Positions 15,899-25,013 of a DNA stretch of 64,000 bases are shown in pieces. Made by a program: the position numbers and the translations under genes. The notes beneath the pieces are model-generated. The model made no database searches. It had not been told where the DNA came from and was given only the letters and a program-made list of their open reading frames with translations. Location of the stretch: NCBI GenBank assembly GCA_009885995.1, contig VFJQ01000019.1, positions 34,472 to 98,471 on the forward strand. Reading direction: 5' to 3'. Origin of the DNA: Verrucomicrobiota bacterium. Lineage in GTDB: Bacteria; Verrucomicrobiota; Verrucomicrobiia; Chthoniobacterales; Chthoniobacteraceae. How positions within the stretch are numbered: position 1 is the stretch's first letter; each line of letters starts with the position of its first letter.

Positions 15899-18800
15899 TT
15901 AGCGGGAAGCAGCCCACGCGACGGCATTGAGCAGCAGCGTTTTGTATTCCGGCAATTCGTGCGCACGCTCGTCGTGACCGAGCGTGATGCCGACGATCTT
16001 CGCCTTTGGGTGCTTCACGACGAAGACCTGCGGGAAGGTCTTGCCGGTGTTCGGGCTCGTCGCGGTGGCGAGCACTTCGATCGGCGTGCCGGCGGGATCG
16101 GCGACGTGGTTGTAGAGTTCGTCGGTGATCTCGAAGCTCGGCGTCACGCCCTTCGTGATCGGGTGCGCGGGATTCGTGATCTTCACCGGGAAAGCGCCGA
16201 GCTTGTCGTGCCCGCGCGTGCCGCCGCCGACGATTTGCAGATTCCATTCGGGGAAGTTTTTCCACGCATACCAAGTGCCCGGATGCAGCGCGATGATCGC
16301 CCTCCCCGCGTTGGCGAAGTCGATCAGCGCCTTGCGCGTCGCGGAGGAAACGGGCTGGTTCGCGCTCCACACGAGCACGTCCACGCGATCGAGGATCGCG
16401 GGCACGCCGTTCGCGTTCTGCGTGAAGTCCACCCAGCCGACGTGCGGCGCGAGCGTGGCTTTATCGGCGGTGCCGAAGAACTTCACAAAGTCGTGCGACG
16501 AACCGCCGCCCACCAGCAGCACGCGCGGGCCTTTCGCCGAAGCCGGCGGCTGCGGGACAGGATCGGTGAACTGCGGTTTGAATCCGGGCTCATCATTCAC
16601 GAGGTGGATGTCGGGATGCGGTGGCAGTGAAGCGGTCGGCACGTCAAGCGGCTTGGCATTCGGGTCCGCCAACTCCGCGGTGATCGCCACGAGCGTCGGC
16701 GCGATGCCGTTGTCGAGCGATTCGATGGCGATCTTGTCGATCTCCACCGTGCCCATCGCGAGTTGCTTGCTGAACCACCGCACCTGATGCGAACCCTTCA
16801 CGATGCCGTCGGCGAACTTCGAGCCCGGCACATCGACGTGCGCATTGTAGTCCGCGAACTCGACGCCGTTCTTGAACGTCATCCCTTCGCGCTGCCCGTG
16901 CGTCGTATGGATCGTCACCTTCAGCACATCGCCCCCTTCACCACCGCCACGCGAGCCCCAGCCCGCGACGCCGCCGAGGAAGTGCAGCCGGTTCGCTTTG
17001 AAGCCGCCGGCCTTCACCTCGACCTTTTGCGGCAGCGTGTGCGAGTAGCTCTTCCCCGGCCCGCCCTTGAGCACGAGGATGTTCCGCGGCGCCTTGTCCG
17101 CGCTCACGATGTTGAAAGGAATGTCGCCGACTTTCACCGTGCCGGTCTTCACGAACTCGAACGAATCCTTCTTCGCCTCCGCCGAGTTGTAGAGCCCGGT
17201 CGTCGTCGAAGCGGTGAACGCGTCGCGCAGGTCGAGCGTGCGGAAGCGGCCGCCATCGACGCTCTGCATGTAGGCGATGATGTCGCGCAGCGGCTCGCCG
17301 CCGAGTCCCTCGAAGCCCTCGGGCATGAGCGAGCGGCCGGTGTTCTCGCGCTTCTTGATGTCCGCGACCTTCACCTGCTGCACGCCGGCGAGGCTCTTGA
17401 GCGTGATGGTCGTCGGGTTTTCCGACTCGATCACGCCGTTAAAAAGCTGGCCGTCCTTCGTCTCGATGTTCCAGCCGACGAAGCTCGGATCGACCTCCGC
17501 GTTCGGATCGACGATCGCGCCGAGCAACTCGCCCGCGCCGTGCGCGCCCATGCCGGTGAGCCCCGGCCCGATGTCCGCGCCGAAGTCGCCGAACTTGTGG
17601 CACACCGCGCACGTCGTGTTGAAGAGCACCTTGCCCTTCGCCGCGTCGCCCTTTTGATCCACGAGCGGCATCAGCTTCGCGATCGCTTCCTTCTTCGCCT
17701 TCGCGAGCGGGTTGAGTTCATCGAGCAACGCGTTTGCGCGCTCGGCCACTTTCTTGTTCGCGTGCGCGCGCAGCCGGTAGGCATTCGCCGGCCCGAGCGT
17801 GGTCACATCGACCTGCTTCGCCTTCACCGCGTCGAGGAACGCGTTCGCCCAGTCCGCGCGCTTGAGCAGCGTGTCGAAGGCCACGGTCTGCGCCTCGGCG
17901 GGGAGTTTACCAAAGGTGGCGGCGAGTTCCTTGCCGACCGAAGCATCGTCCAGATCGGCGAGCGCGAGGATGAGCTGGCGCTTGAAACCGGCCGCGCCAT
18001 CCGCGCCGAGTTGCTTCACGATGGCGGGAAGAATCTCCGCGTTCGCGCTGCGGATGCCGATGAGACTCTGAGCCGCCGCGAGCCGCACGGCGTCGTCGCC
18101 TTTCGCGTCGGCGAGTTGCGCGAGCAGCTTCGTCGAAAGCTCCGTCACCTTCGCCTTCAACGCGCCCGCTTTATCCCACTGCGCCGCCAGCGGCAGCGCC
18201 GAACCGCTCACGCCGCTGTCGAGCAGGTTGCCCAGCGCGGAGGAAAGCTCCGGCGTCATCTCCGGCGCGGTCTTCAACGACTTGCCGAGCGTGTCGAGGA
18301 TGGTGCGTTTGAGTTCGTCGGCGCCGCCTTGCTTCGCCCCGACCGCGATCACGAGCTTCGCCGCCGCGTCGGTTTCGCCGCGCTCGGCCACGCCTTGCGT
18401 GAGTTGAGTGACCAGCGTCGCGAGACCGGCATCTCCGCTGGCCAGCGCGGCCGCGATCGCGGCCGGAGAATTGCGCGAGGCTGCGCCGATGGCCGCGCTG
18501 CGCTGAAAGTCGTCGTCGAACTTCGGCCACGCGGCGACGAGCGCTTTTGCGGCAGAGTCGTTTGCATCAGCCGCAGCGAGCGCGGTGAGCGCCGCGAGAC
18601 GGACGGCAGCTTCGGGATCGTTCAGCTTCTTCTCGAGCGCCGCAACGGCGTCGTTAGCCGCGAGGGCTTCAGCTCCGAGCGCGGCGTTCCGGCGAACCGA
18701 AGCGTCCGCGTCGTCGAGCGCGGCAGCGAGTTGCTCAGGCGCGAGCAGACCGAGCGCCCCCATCGTCCACAAAGCCGCGATCCGCGTCTGCGGTTCGGGA

Positions 18801-21061
18801 TTCTTCAGCGAAGCGGCGACCACCTTGATCGCATCCGGCGAGAATCCTTTCTTGCCGCCGGATTCGGAGACGCCCTGCGCCTTCGCTTTCTCGGCGATCA
18901 AACGACTCGCCGTCATCCGCACCACGCGATTCGGATTCTCCAGCGCCTTCGCCAACTCACCGACGCCCGCCTTCGACAAATCCGGCACCGCGAGCTTCTT
19001 CGCCTGCTTGTGATCGATCCGCCAGATGCGGCCGAAGTAGTGGTCGCGGTCGGGGCGGACGGCGGCGTTGACGTTGTTGTGATCGGGGCCGCGCGTGTCG
19101 TTGTGCATCACTGCCTGGTTGTAGAAGTCGGCCACATACAGCCCGCCGTCGGGGCCGATGCGCGTCTCGATCGGGCGCCACCACATGTCTTTGCTGCGCA
19201 CGAATTCCGTCTCCTCGCGGCCGGGCAACTTCGCAGCGGTGTAACTCGAACCTTCGGGCGTGAGGCGCGTGTGATGGATCACATTGATCGTCGGCTCGGT
19301 GGTGAAGTAGTCGCCGTTGTATTCCGCCGGCCACGTGCCGCCGTCGTAGATCGCGCAGCCTGCCGCGGCGGTGAAGGAGCCGACCCAGTCGATCTGCACA
19401 TACGCGAGTTGCTCGGGCGCGAGCAGCGGAAAGGATTTCGGCGACGGCTCGACGACTTTGAAACTCGTGGTGTTGCCGATCTTGCCACGCGCGAGCGCAT
19501 ACTCGGGCAGCACGGTCTGCATGAGGAGCTGACCGCTCGTCGGCTGCGTCCACATCACGCGATTGTCGCCGGTGATGGTCAGGCCCCAGGTGTTGCCGCC
19601 CTTCGACGAATACTGCTCGATCTTCGCCCCATCGGGCCGGAAGCGCACGACGCCGCTGCCGATCGTGCCTTGCGTCTCACCCTGCGTATTCTTCACCTCG
19701 CTCGATGAGCTGTAGCCGTGCGTCGCGTAGATCCAGCCGTCCCAGCCCCAGCGCGGATTGTTGATGACCGCGTGCGTGTCCTTCGTGCCGAGGCCGGTGT
19801 AGAGCTTCTCGACTTTGTCCGCCTTGCCGTCGCCGTCGGTGTCGCGGATCCAAAGGATGTCCGGCGCTTGCGTGACGATGACGCCGTCCTGGTGGAAGAC
19901 GAAGCCGGTGACGAGGTCGAGACCCTCGTAGAAAACCTGCTTTTTGTCCATCACGCCGTCGCCGTCGGTGTCGATGAGGATGCTAATTTTGTCCTGCGCC
20001 TTGCGCTCCTGTTCGCCGGGCGTCGGATCAATCCCACCGTGATCTTTCCACTCCTTGCCGCGGTAATCGGGCCGCATCCCGCGCCGACCATTCGGATACT
20101 CCGGCGTCTCCGCGACCCACAACCGGCCCGCGGGATCCCAATCGATGCACATCGGCTTCGTGATGAGCGGCTCGGCGGCGACGAGCTTCATCGTGAAGTC
20201 GGGATGCACTTCGAGATTTGCGAGCGTGTCCGCCGGCTTCTGCGGGCCACCGGGCGGATACGTTAGCGCGTCGAGTTCTTCGCGCTTCACGTATTCGTCG
20301 AGGTTCGTCCGCTTGCCCGCCCACGCGATGCCGCGCAGCAGCACCGCGCGAAACTGCGGCAGCGAGAAGTTCTTATACAGATGCCCGGGGATGTGCACGA
20401 ACGCGCGGTAGCCGTCCCGCTCGTAAGTCCACATCTGCGGCTGGATGTCGTAGATATGCGCCTTCCCGCCCTCGGCCTGCTTCTTCCCTTCCTTCACGTT
20501 CGGCGTGTAGCTCGTCGCCAGAACGCGGATGTCCGGCGCGAGGTCCATGTCGTAGTAGATCTCGTCGTCCATGTGGAAGTTCGACGCGCCCTTCGTGATC
20601 GGATGCCCGCCGCCGATCTGCTGATTCTCCGTGTAGTAAAGATCCATCGGCCCCTCCTTCCACTTCGTCACCTTCGGCACCCACGCCCCGCCGATCACCG
20701 ACTTCCACCAAGCCGGATCCTTCGCCACCGCCGCTGCATGGATCACCACCAGCCCGCCGCCGCGCTTCGTGAACTCCGCGAGATTCGCCTTCTGCTCCTC
20801 CGTCGCATCACCGCCCGACTGCGCGTGGACGACGATCACATCCGTCTGCTTCATCTGCTCCGCCGTCGGCCAATCCATCGCGCCATCCGCCTTCATCCCG
20901 CGCTCGGCCAGCAGCACCTTCCAGTCGCGGAGAAACTGCTCGTGCTCGTGCGCGCCCGGCCCGTGCGTCTTCTTTCCAGCGCGAATGAAAACGCGCAGCG
21001 GATCCGCGTGCGAGGCGGCGAGGAAGATGCAGAGCGAAAGGAAGAGGAAAATTCGTTTCAT
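15899..21061 (-). CDS. Giant ThuA / PVC-dehydrogenase / HEAT / cytochrome c / ThuA protein
   Basis: This 1720-residue exported protein starts with a signal peptide (MKRIFLFLSLCIFLAASHA). In order: a ThuA trehalose-utilisation-type domain (about 20-270), a PVC-type membrane-bound dehydrogenase beta-propeller (about 290-680), HEAT-like helical repeats rich in Ala (about 690-1110), and a haem-binding cytochrome c domain with CAVCH at 1151-1155. A sugar-binding-like beta domain follows (about 1290-1470), then a second ThuA domain (about 1510-1718). Such proteins are abundant in Planctomycetes and Verrucomicrobia and are thought to oxidise polysaccharide-derived sugars in the periplasm. The start at 21061 was chosen for the signal peptide; 18 upstream codons are probably not translated. 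Two ThuA domains flanking the electron-transfer core is notable. Confidence 0.9.
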   Translation of the reverse strand: MKRIFLFLSLCIFLAASHADPLRVFIRAGKKTHGPGAHEHEQFLRDWKVLLAERGMKADGAMDWPTAEQMKQTDVIVVHAQSGGDATEEQKANLAEFTKRGGGLVVIHAAAVAKDPAWWKSVIGGAWVPKVTKWKEGPMDLYYTENQQIGGGHPITKGASNFHMDDEIYYDMDLAPDIRVLATSYTPNVKEGKKQAEGGKAHIYDIQPQMWTYERDGYRAFVHIPGHLYKNFSLPQFRAVLLRGIAWAGKRTNLDEYVKREELDALTYPPGGPQKPADTLANLEVHPDFTMKLVAAEPLITKPMCIDWDPAGRLWVAETPEYPNGRRGMRPDYRGKEWKDHGGIDPTPGEQERKAQDKISILIDTDGDGVMDKKQVFYEGLDLVTGFVFHQDGVIVTQAPDILWIRDTDGDGKADKVEKLYTGLGTKDTHAVINNPRWGWDGWIYATHGYSSSSEVKNTQGETQGTIGSGVVRFRPDGAKIEQYSSKGGNTWGLTITGDNRVMWTQPTSGQLLMQTVLPEYALARGKIGNTTSFKVVEPSPKSFPLLAPEQLAYVQIDWVGSFTAAAGCAIYDGGTWPAEYNGDYFTTEPTINVIHHTRLTPEGSSYTAAKLPGREETEFVRSKDMWWRPIETRIGPDGGLYVADFYNQAVMHNDTRGPDHNNVNAAVRPDRDHYFGRIWRIDHKQAKKLAVPDLSKAGVGELAKALENPNRVVRMTASRLIAEKAKAQGVSESGGKKGFSPDAIKVVAASLKNPEPQTRIAALWTMGALGLLAPEQLAAALDDADASVRRNAALGAEALAANDAVAALEKKLNDPEAAVRLAALTALAAADANDSAAKALVAAWPKFDDDFQRSAAIGAASRNSPAAIAAALASGDAGLATLVTQLTQGVAERGETDAAAKLVIAVGAKQGGADELKRTILDTLGKSLKTAPEMTPELSSALGNLLDSGVSGSALPLAAQWDKAGALKAKVTELSTKLLAQLADAKGDDAVRLAAAQSLIGIRSANAEILPAIVKQLGADGAAGFKRQLILALADLDDASVGKELAATFGKLPAEAQTVAFDTLLKRADWANAFLDAVKAKQVDVTTLGPANAYRLRAHANKKVAERANALLDELNPLAKAKKEAIAKLMPLVDQKGDAAKGKVLFNTTCAVCHKFGDFGADIGPGLTGMGAHGAGELLGAIVDPNAEVDPSFVGWNIETKDGQLFNGVIESENPTTITLKSLAGVQQVKVADIKKRENTGRSLMPEGFEGLGGEPLRDIIAYMQSVDGGRFRTLDLRDAFTASTTTGLYNSAEAKKDSFEFVKTGTVKVGDIPFNIVSADKAPRNILVLKGGPGKSYSHTLPQKVEVKAGGFKANRLHFLGGVAGWGSRGGGEGGDVLKVTIHTTHGQREGMTFKNGVEFADYNAHVDVPGSKFADGIVKGSHQVRWFSKQLAMGTVEIDKIAIESLDNGIAPTLVAITAELADPNAKPLDVPTASLPPHPDIHLVNDEPGFKPQFTDPVPQPPASAKGPRVLLVGGGSSHDFVKFFGTADKATLAPHVGWVDFTQNANGVPAILDRVDVLVWSANQPVSSATRKALIDFANAGRAIIALHPGTWYAWKNFPEWNLQIVGGGTRGHDKLGAFPVKITNPAHPITKGVTPSFEITDELYNHVADPAGTPIEVLATATSPNTGKTFPQVFVVKHPKAKIVGITLGHDERAHELPEYKTLLLNAVAWAASR

Positions 21062-21169
21062 GGTCGGGGACGTGATGCGGGTGTCGGCGATTAAAGCCGC
21101 TCCCCCTCCGCGCACTAGCCGGAAGCGCGTTTTGGATTGGTGATGGTGGGAGTAACGCTACATCACGGT

Positions 21170-21336
21170 GTCATCCTGAGCGGAGCGCCGCTTCGCGAAG
21201 CGAAAGGCGCGCAGTCGAAGGACCCCGTGAAACGTCGGGCGGCTTCCGTTGCGAAAGTCGCAGGACTCAGCACGGGGTCCTTCGACTCCGCGCCCTCGCC
21301 GCCTTCGCCCGCCGAGGGCACTTCGCTCAGGATGAC
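21170..21336. repeat. Long palindromic intergenic element
   Basis: Perfect outer arms (GTCATCCTGAGCG at 21170-21182 and CGCTCAGGATGAC at 21324-21336) enclose perfect inner arms (17 bp at 21213-21229 and 21271-21287, containing AAGGACCCCGTG and its complement). The outer motif resembles a widespread bacterial intergenic palindrome. It fills most of the divergent spacer between the giant ThuA gene and the AraC gene, so promoters for both must sit at its edges or inside it. It is MITE- or REP-like and has no coding capacity. Confidence 0.85.
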
Positions 21337-21345
21337 TTCTCTTTT

Positions 21346-22185
21346 ATGTCCACTCACCCATCACTCCAGGAAACCCACATCGCCGGGCCCGACAGCCGCG
21401 TCTGGAAAGTCACCGCCGCCGATTGCCCCGGGCTCGCGAACCACCACATCGCCCACGTCGCCGTCGCCGACACCGCGCCGCCTTACGAAGTCGTCCGCAT
21501 GGACCTCGCCGGCACCTTCCTCTTCTCCTGTCACAGCGGACGCGGCCGCATCCTGCTCGATGGCCGCTGGCAACTCATGCGCGCAGGCGACGCCTGCATC
21601 GCCCCGCCCCACGTGCTCCTCGCCTTCCACTGCGAACCGAAGCACCGCTGGGAAATCACCTGGGTCCGCTACCAGCAGCCCGCCGATCAAAAGCCGATCA
21701 TCCAGTCGAGTTCACCCTCGATGGCGAAGCTCGACTCCGAGCCGATCCGCCACGCCGTGCTCGGCCTCTACCACGAGCAGCAAAGCCAGCACGCCCCCGC
21801 GACCGTGCGCCACTGGGTCGAAATCATCCACACCTACGTCGCCCGCTTCGCCAGCCCGTGGCAGACCGACGATCGCCTCGGCGCGCTGTGGGAATACGTC
21901 GCCGCCCGCCTCGGCGAACCGTGGTCGCTCGACGTGCTCGCCCGCCGTTGCCACCTCAGCACCGAACATCTCCGCCGCCTCTGCCGCCGCGAACTCGGCC
22001 GCAGCCCCATGCACCACGTCATCTACCTGCGGATGCAATACGCCGCGCGTCTACTGACCACGACCGACGACAAGATCGAGACCATCGCCCACGACTGCGG
22101 CTACGAAAACCCGTTCGTCTTCTCGACCACGTTCAAGAAATGGGTCGGCTGGCGCCCGAGCGACTATCGCGCGAGAAAGCGCTGA
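21346..22185 (+). CDS. AraC-family transcriptional regulator
   Basis: The 279-residue protein has an N-terminal cupin-type ligand-binding domain (about 15-110, with SGRGRILLDGRW) and a C-terminal AraC double helix-turn-helix (about 185-279). The second helix pair ends in the family signature GYENPFVFSTTFKKWVGWRPSDYR. By family it binds a small molecule, often a sugar, and activates a nearby promoter. It is transcribed away from the giant ThuA/cytochrome operon across 284 bp, making that operon its most likely target. The inducer is unknown. Confidence 0.92.
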   Translation: MSTHPSLQETHIAGPDSRVWKVTAADCPGLANHHIAHVAVADTAPPYEVVRMDLAGTFLFSCHSGRGRILLDGRWQLMRAGDACIAPPHVLLAFHCEPKHRWEITWVRYQQPADQKPIIQSSSPSMAKLDSEPIRHAVLGLYHEQQSQHAPATVRHWVEIIHTYVARFASPWQTDDRLGALWEYVAARLGEPWSLDVLARRCHLSTEHLRRLCRRELGRSPMHHVIYLRMQYAARLLTTTDDKIETIAHDCGYENPFVFSTTFKKWVGWRPSDYRARKR

Positions 22186-22188
22186 GCG

Positions 22189-22917
22189 TCAGCGCCGCGT
22201 GACGCGCACCTCCGGTCGATAGACGATGCGCACCAGCAAGTCCCCTCGCCCGCCACGCGGCTTCGGCATCCCTTCGCCGACGACGCGCACGATTTCACCA
22301 CGCGCCACGCCCGATGGTATCTGCACGCGCAGCATTGACCCGGCGGGACCGACAATCGTTTCCGTCCCGCCCTGCTTCGCCCTCTGCGTGCTGATCCGAA
22401 GATCACCGCGCAGATCGGAGCCGCGAGCTTTGAACCGAAACCCCGGCAGCACGCCGACGCGGACGATGACGAAGCCGCCGGCAAACAGCGCGCCACGCGA
22501 AATCCGAAAGCGCGTCCCCGGCGCCGTGCTGGGCGGGATGGTCAACTCATAGACTTCCTGCCCATGCGGATTCGCGGGATCGTTGACCCGCACCACGATC
22601 GACACGCCGCGCAGGAAATCCTCGATCCGCAGGCGCGTGTCCTGGGCAATGTTGCGCTCGATCTTCCCGGCGCGCGCCGGAGCGGCGGTCTTCGCCGCGT
22701 TGAGCGTTCGATCGTAGGCACGGCGGCGCGCCGGATCGCTGAGAATCTCGTGCGCCGCATTGAGTTCCTGCGCGCGCGCCACCGCGTCTGCCGAGCCAGG
22801 GTTCACATCAGGATGATGCTGCTTCGCCAACAGCCGATACGCGGCGCGGATCTGCGCGAGGGTGCAGCGGCGATCGAGGCCCAGAGTGGCGTAGTGGTCG
22901 GGTTCAGTGAGCGCCAT
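22189..22917 (-). CDS. CbpA-like J-domain co-chaperone
   Basis: The 242-residue protein has an N-terminal J domain with the HPD motif in KQHHPDVNPG, a short linker, and a DnaJ C-terminal substrate-binding domain without the four-repeat zinc finger. This matches the CbpA/DnaJ type II layout. By family it delivers clients to DnaK and stimulates its ATPase. The longer frame from 23004 is ignored because the ATG at 22917 starts directly at the J domain (EPDHYATLGL). It is convergent with the AraC gene with only 3 bp between the stop codons. Confidence 0.9.
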   Translation of the reverse strand: MALTEPDHYATLGLDRRCTLAQIRAAYRLLAKQHHPDVNPGSADAVARAQELNAAHEILSDPARRRAYDRTLNAAKTAAPARAGKIERNIAQDTRLRIEDFLRGVSIVVRVNDPANPHGQEVYELTIPPSTAPGTRFRISRGALFAGGFVIVRVGVLPGFRFKARGSDLRGDLRISTQRAKQGGTETIVGPAGSMLRVQIPSGVARGEIVRVVGEGMPKPRGGRGDLLVRIVYRPEVRVTRR

Positions 22918-23013
22918 GGGTGGAGAAGTAACGTAGATCAGCGCGCGACCGCGAGGGACGAACCAAAAAGCTTTCGCAGCGCCGCGAGTCCATGTCTGAC
23001 TCATGTCTTGCAG

Positions 23014-23937
23014 ATGCAGTCACCCGATCGTCCTCAAACATTCCCGTTGCCGGCGGATTTGCTGGCGATCCTGGCGTGTCCAGCCTGCGCGGGAAGTCTG
23101 GGCGAAAACGGCGAGGCGCTCCGGTGTGCGCAGTGCGGCGTCGAGTATCAGACGACGAAGTCCGGCCAGCCCGACTTGCGCCTGCGCGCGGAAAAGCAGG
23201 CGACGATCACCTTCACGCTCGGCGAAGGATTCGGCGGCACCGAGAGCGTGGACTGGCAGCCGCTGCGCGCGAATCCGCATCCCGCCGTGGACTTCTCTGC
23301 GCTGACGGTGCCGAACCACTTCACGCCGGAGTTGCTGAGCCACTTCCCTAAAGCCCCGACGCCGGGTGCGCCGATGCTCGACCTCGGCTGCGGCACCGGG
23401 CTGCACCGCGCGGTCTGCGAGCGCGCCGGCTTTTTCTACGTGGGCCTCGATTACGACAACCCGCAGGCGCCGTTGCTCGGCGATGCGCACGCGCTGCCGT
23501 TCCGCGATGGAAGCTTCGATTTCATCATCTCGATCGCGGTGCTCGAGCACATCCGCCATCCCGCCGTGATGCTGCGCGAAGCGCATCGCGTGCTGCGGCC
23601 GGGCGGGATGCTCATCGGCAGCGTTTCGTTTCAGGAACCGTTTCACGAAATCAGCTACCAGCACCATTCGCACATGGGAGTGTGGAGCGCGCTGCGGCAG
23701 GCGGGCTTCGAGGTGCTGCACGTGGCGCCGGGCTGGGACGGACTCACAGCGCAGGCGCGGATGGCCTTGCTGCCGGGCTGGCCGGCGGCCGCGGTGCGCG
23801 TGGCGACGGCGCCGCTGTGGCTGCTGCACCGCGCGTGGTGGTGGCTGCTCGGGAAGTTGCGCCCCGGCTGGGAGGAATTGCGGCGGCGTCAGATCGCCGC
23901 GGGGGCTTTCACCTTCATCGCCAGACACCGCTCGTAG
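23014..23937 (+). CDS. Class I SAM-dependent methyltransferase with Trm112-like zinc ribbon
   Basis: The 307-residue protein starts with a Trm112-like segment (LACPACAGSL and CAQCGVEY, two CxxC pairs). A Methyltransf_11 domain follows with motif I LDLGCGTGLH, motif post-I GLDYDNPQ and a VLEHIRHP helix. Such fusions methylate small molecules or lipid/quinone intermediates; the substrate is unknown here. The frame is open from 22564, but the ATG at 23014 starts at the zinc ribbon and clears the divergent J-protein. Its 3' end overlaps the convergent glycosyltransferase by 49 bp, so the two transcripts are antisense there. Confidence 0.85.
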   Translation: MQSPDRPQTFPLPADLLAILACPACAGSLGENGEALRCAQCGVEYQTTKSGQPDLRLRAEKQATITFTLGEGFGGTESVDWQPLRANPHPAVDFSALTVPNHFTPELLSHFPKAPTPGAPMLDLGCGTGLHRAVCERAGFFYVGLDYDNPQAPLLGDAHALPFRDGSFDFIISIAVLEHIRHPAVMLREAHRVLRPGGMLIGSVSFQEPFHEISYQHHSHMGVWSALRQAGFEVLHVAPGWDGLTAQARMALLPGWPAAAVRVATAPLWLLHRAWWWLLGKLRPGWEELRRRQIAAGAFTFIARHRS

Positions 23938-25013
23938 ATTGCTTCGACCTGCACGGTCATCGCTTGCGCGGAATAGCGGTCGCGCACTTTGGCCTGCGCG
24001 GCGTGCGCAAACCGACTCGCGAGATCTGGCGCATCGATGAGCCGCTCGATGGCGCGGACAAAGTGATCGCGCTCCGATGGCTCGATCAGCAGCGCGTCGT
24101 CCTCGTTTTTCAAGATCTCGCCGATGCCGTCGAGCCGCGGCGCGACGATCGGCAGGCGCATCGCCATCGCTTCCAGCAGCACGATCGGCGTGCCCTCGAA
24201 CTTCGAGGTCATCAGCAAGGCGTCCGCGCCGCCATAGAGCTGCGGCGTGTCCTGCACATGACCGAGGAATTGCACCCGATCGCCGATCCCGAGCGCACTC
24301 GCCTGCAACCGGAGCGCACTCTCTTCCGGCCCGGTGCCAGCGAGGCGGAACTCGACAGCATGGCCACGCCGCACCAATTCCGCAGCGATCTCGATGAAGA
24401 GCGCGAAGTTCTTCTGAGGGTTGAGCCGCCCGACCCCGAGCACCACAAATCGATCCTGCCGCGATCTGGCCTCACTTGGAGTGAATCGCGAGAGGTCGAT
24501 ACCATTCGTCACCAGCGAGACTTCCGCTGGTGCCAGTTGCTCGTGCTGGATGAGGAAGTCGCGCGTCGAACCCGAGACCGCACACACGTGCGAGGAGCAG
24601 CGGTTCGCAAGCGTGTCGATCCAGCGCGCCAGCGGGCGCTCGTAGCGGAGGGCGTCGTTGCAATGGTCATGCGCGATTCGCACCGGCACGCCGAGCAAGG
24701 CCGCGAGAGGCTTCGCGATCCAGTTCGAGCCGAAGAGGTGGCAATGCACGATCTGCGGACGGCGCGCGAGGATGAGGCGCGCGAGGGTGAGGACGTAGGC
24801 CGGGAAATACTTGTGCGGCGAAAGCGAATGCACCGGCATGTCCAGCCGCGCGAAGTCCTCCCAAAACACACCTCGTCCGTGCATCGCGGCGACTTCCGGC
24901 TCGAAGCGATCCCGGTCGAGCGCGTGCAGCAGATTCAGCAGCACGGTCTGCGCGCCGCCGAGGTCGAAGCTGTCGATGACGTGCAGCACGCGCACCCGCT
25001 TCCGCTCGCTCAT
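23889..25013 (-). CDS. Family 4 glycosyltransferase
   Basis: This 374-residue GT-B enzyme has the N-terminal glycine-rich FDLGGAQTVLLNLL and the C-terminal donor signature KFEGTPIVLLEAMAMRLPIV. It is the last gene of the leftward polysaccharide operon. By family it adds a sugar from a nucleotide donor to the growing glycan at the cytoplasmic face. The ATG at 25013 overlaps the stop of the upstream family 2 enzyme (ATGA). Its 3' end runs 49 bp into the convergent methyltransferase gene. Sugar specificity is not predictable from sequence. Confidence 0.9.
   Translation of the reverse strand: MSERKRVRVLHVIDSFDLGGAQTVLLNLLHALDRDRFEPEVAAMHGRGVFWEDFARLDMPVHSLSPHKYFPAYVLTLARLILARRPQIVHCHLFGSNWIAKPLAALLGVPVRIAHDHCNDALRYERPLARWIDTLANRCSSHVCAVSGSTRDFLIQHEQLAPAEVSLVTNGIDLSRFTPSEARSRQDRFVVLGVGRLNPQKNFALFIEIAAELVRRGHAVEFRLAGTGPEESALRLQASALGIGDRVQFLGHVQDTPQLYGGADALLMTSKFEGTPIVLLEAMAMRLPIVAPRLDGIGEILKNEDDALLIEPSERDHFVRAIERLIDAPDLASRFAHAAQAKVRDRYSAQAMTVQVEAIYERCLAMKVKAPAAI

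Noticed and set aside
16763..19708. 981-codon rightward open frame
   Set aside because: It lies antisense to the giant ThuA/cytochrome gene and is Arg-rich without any recognisable motif.
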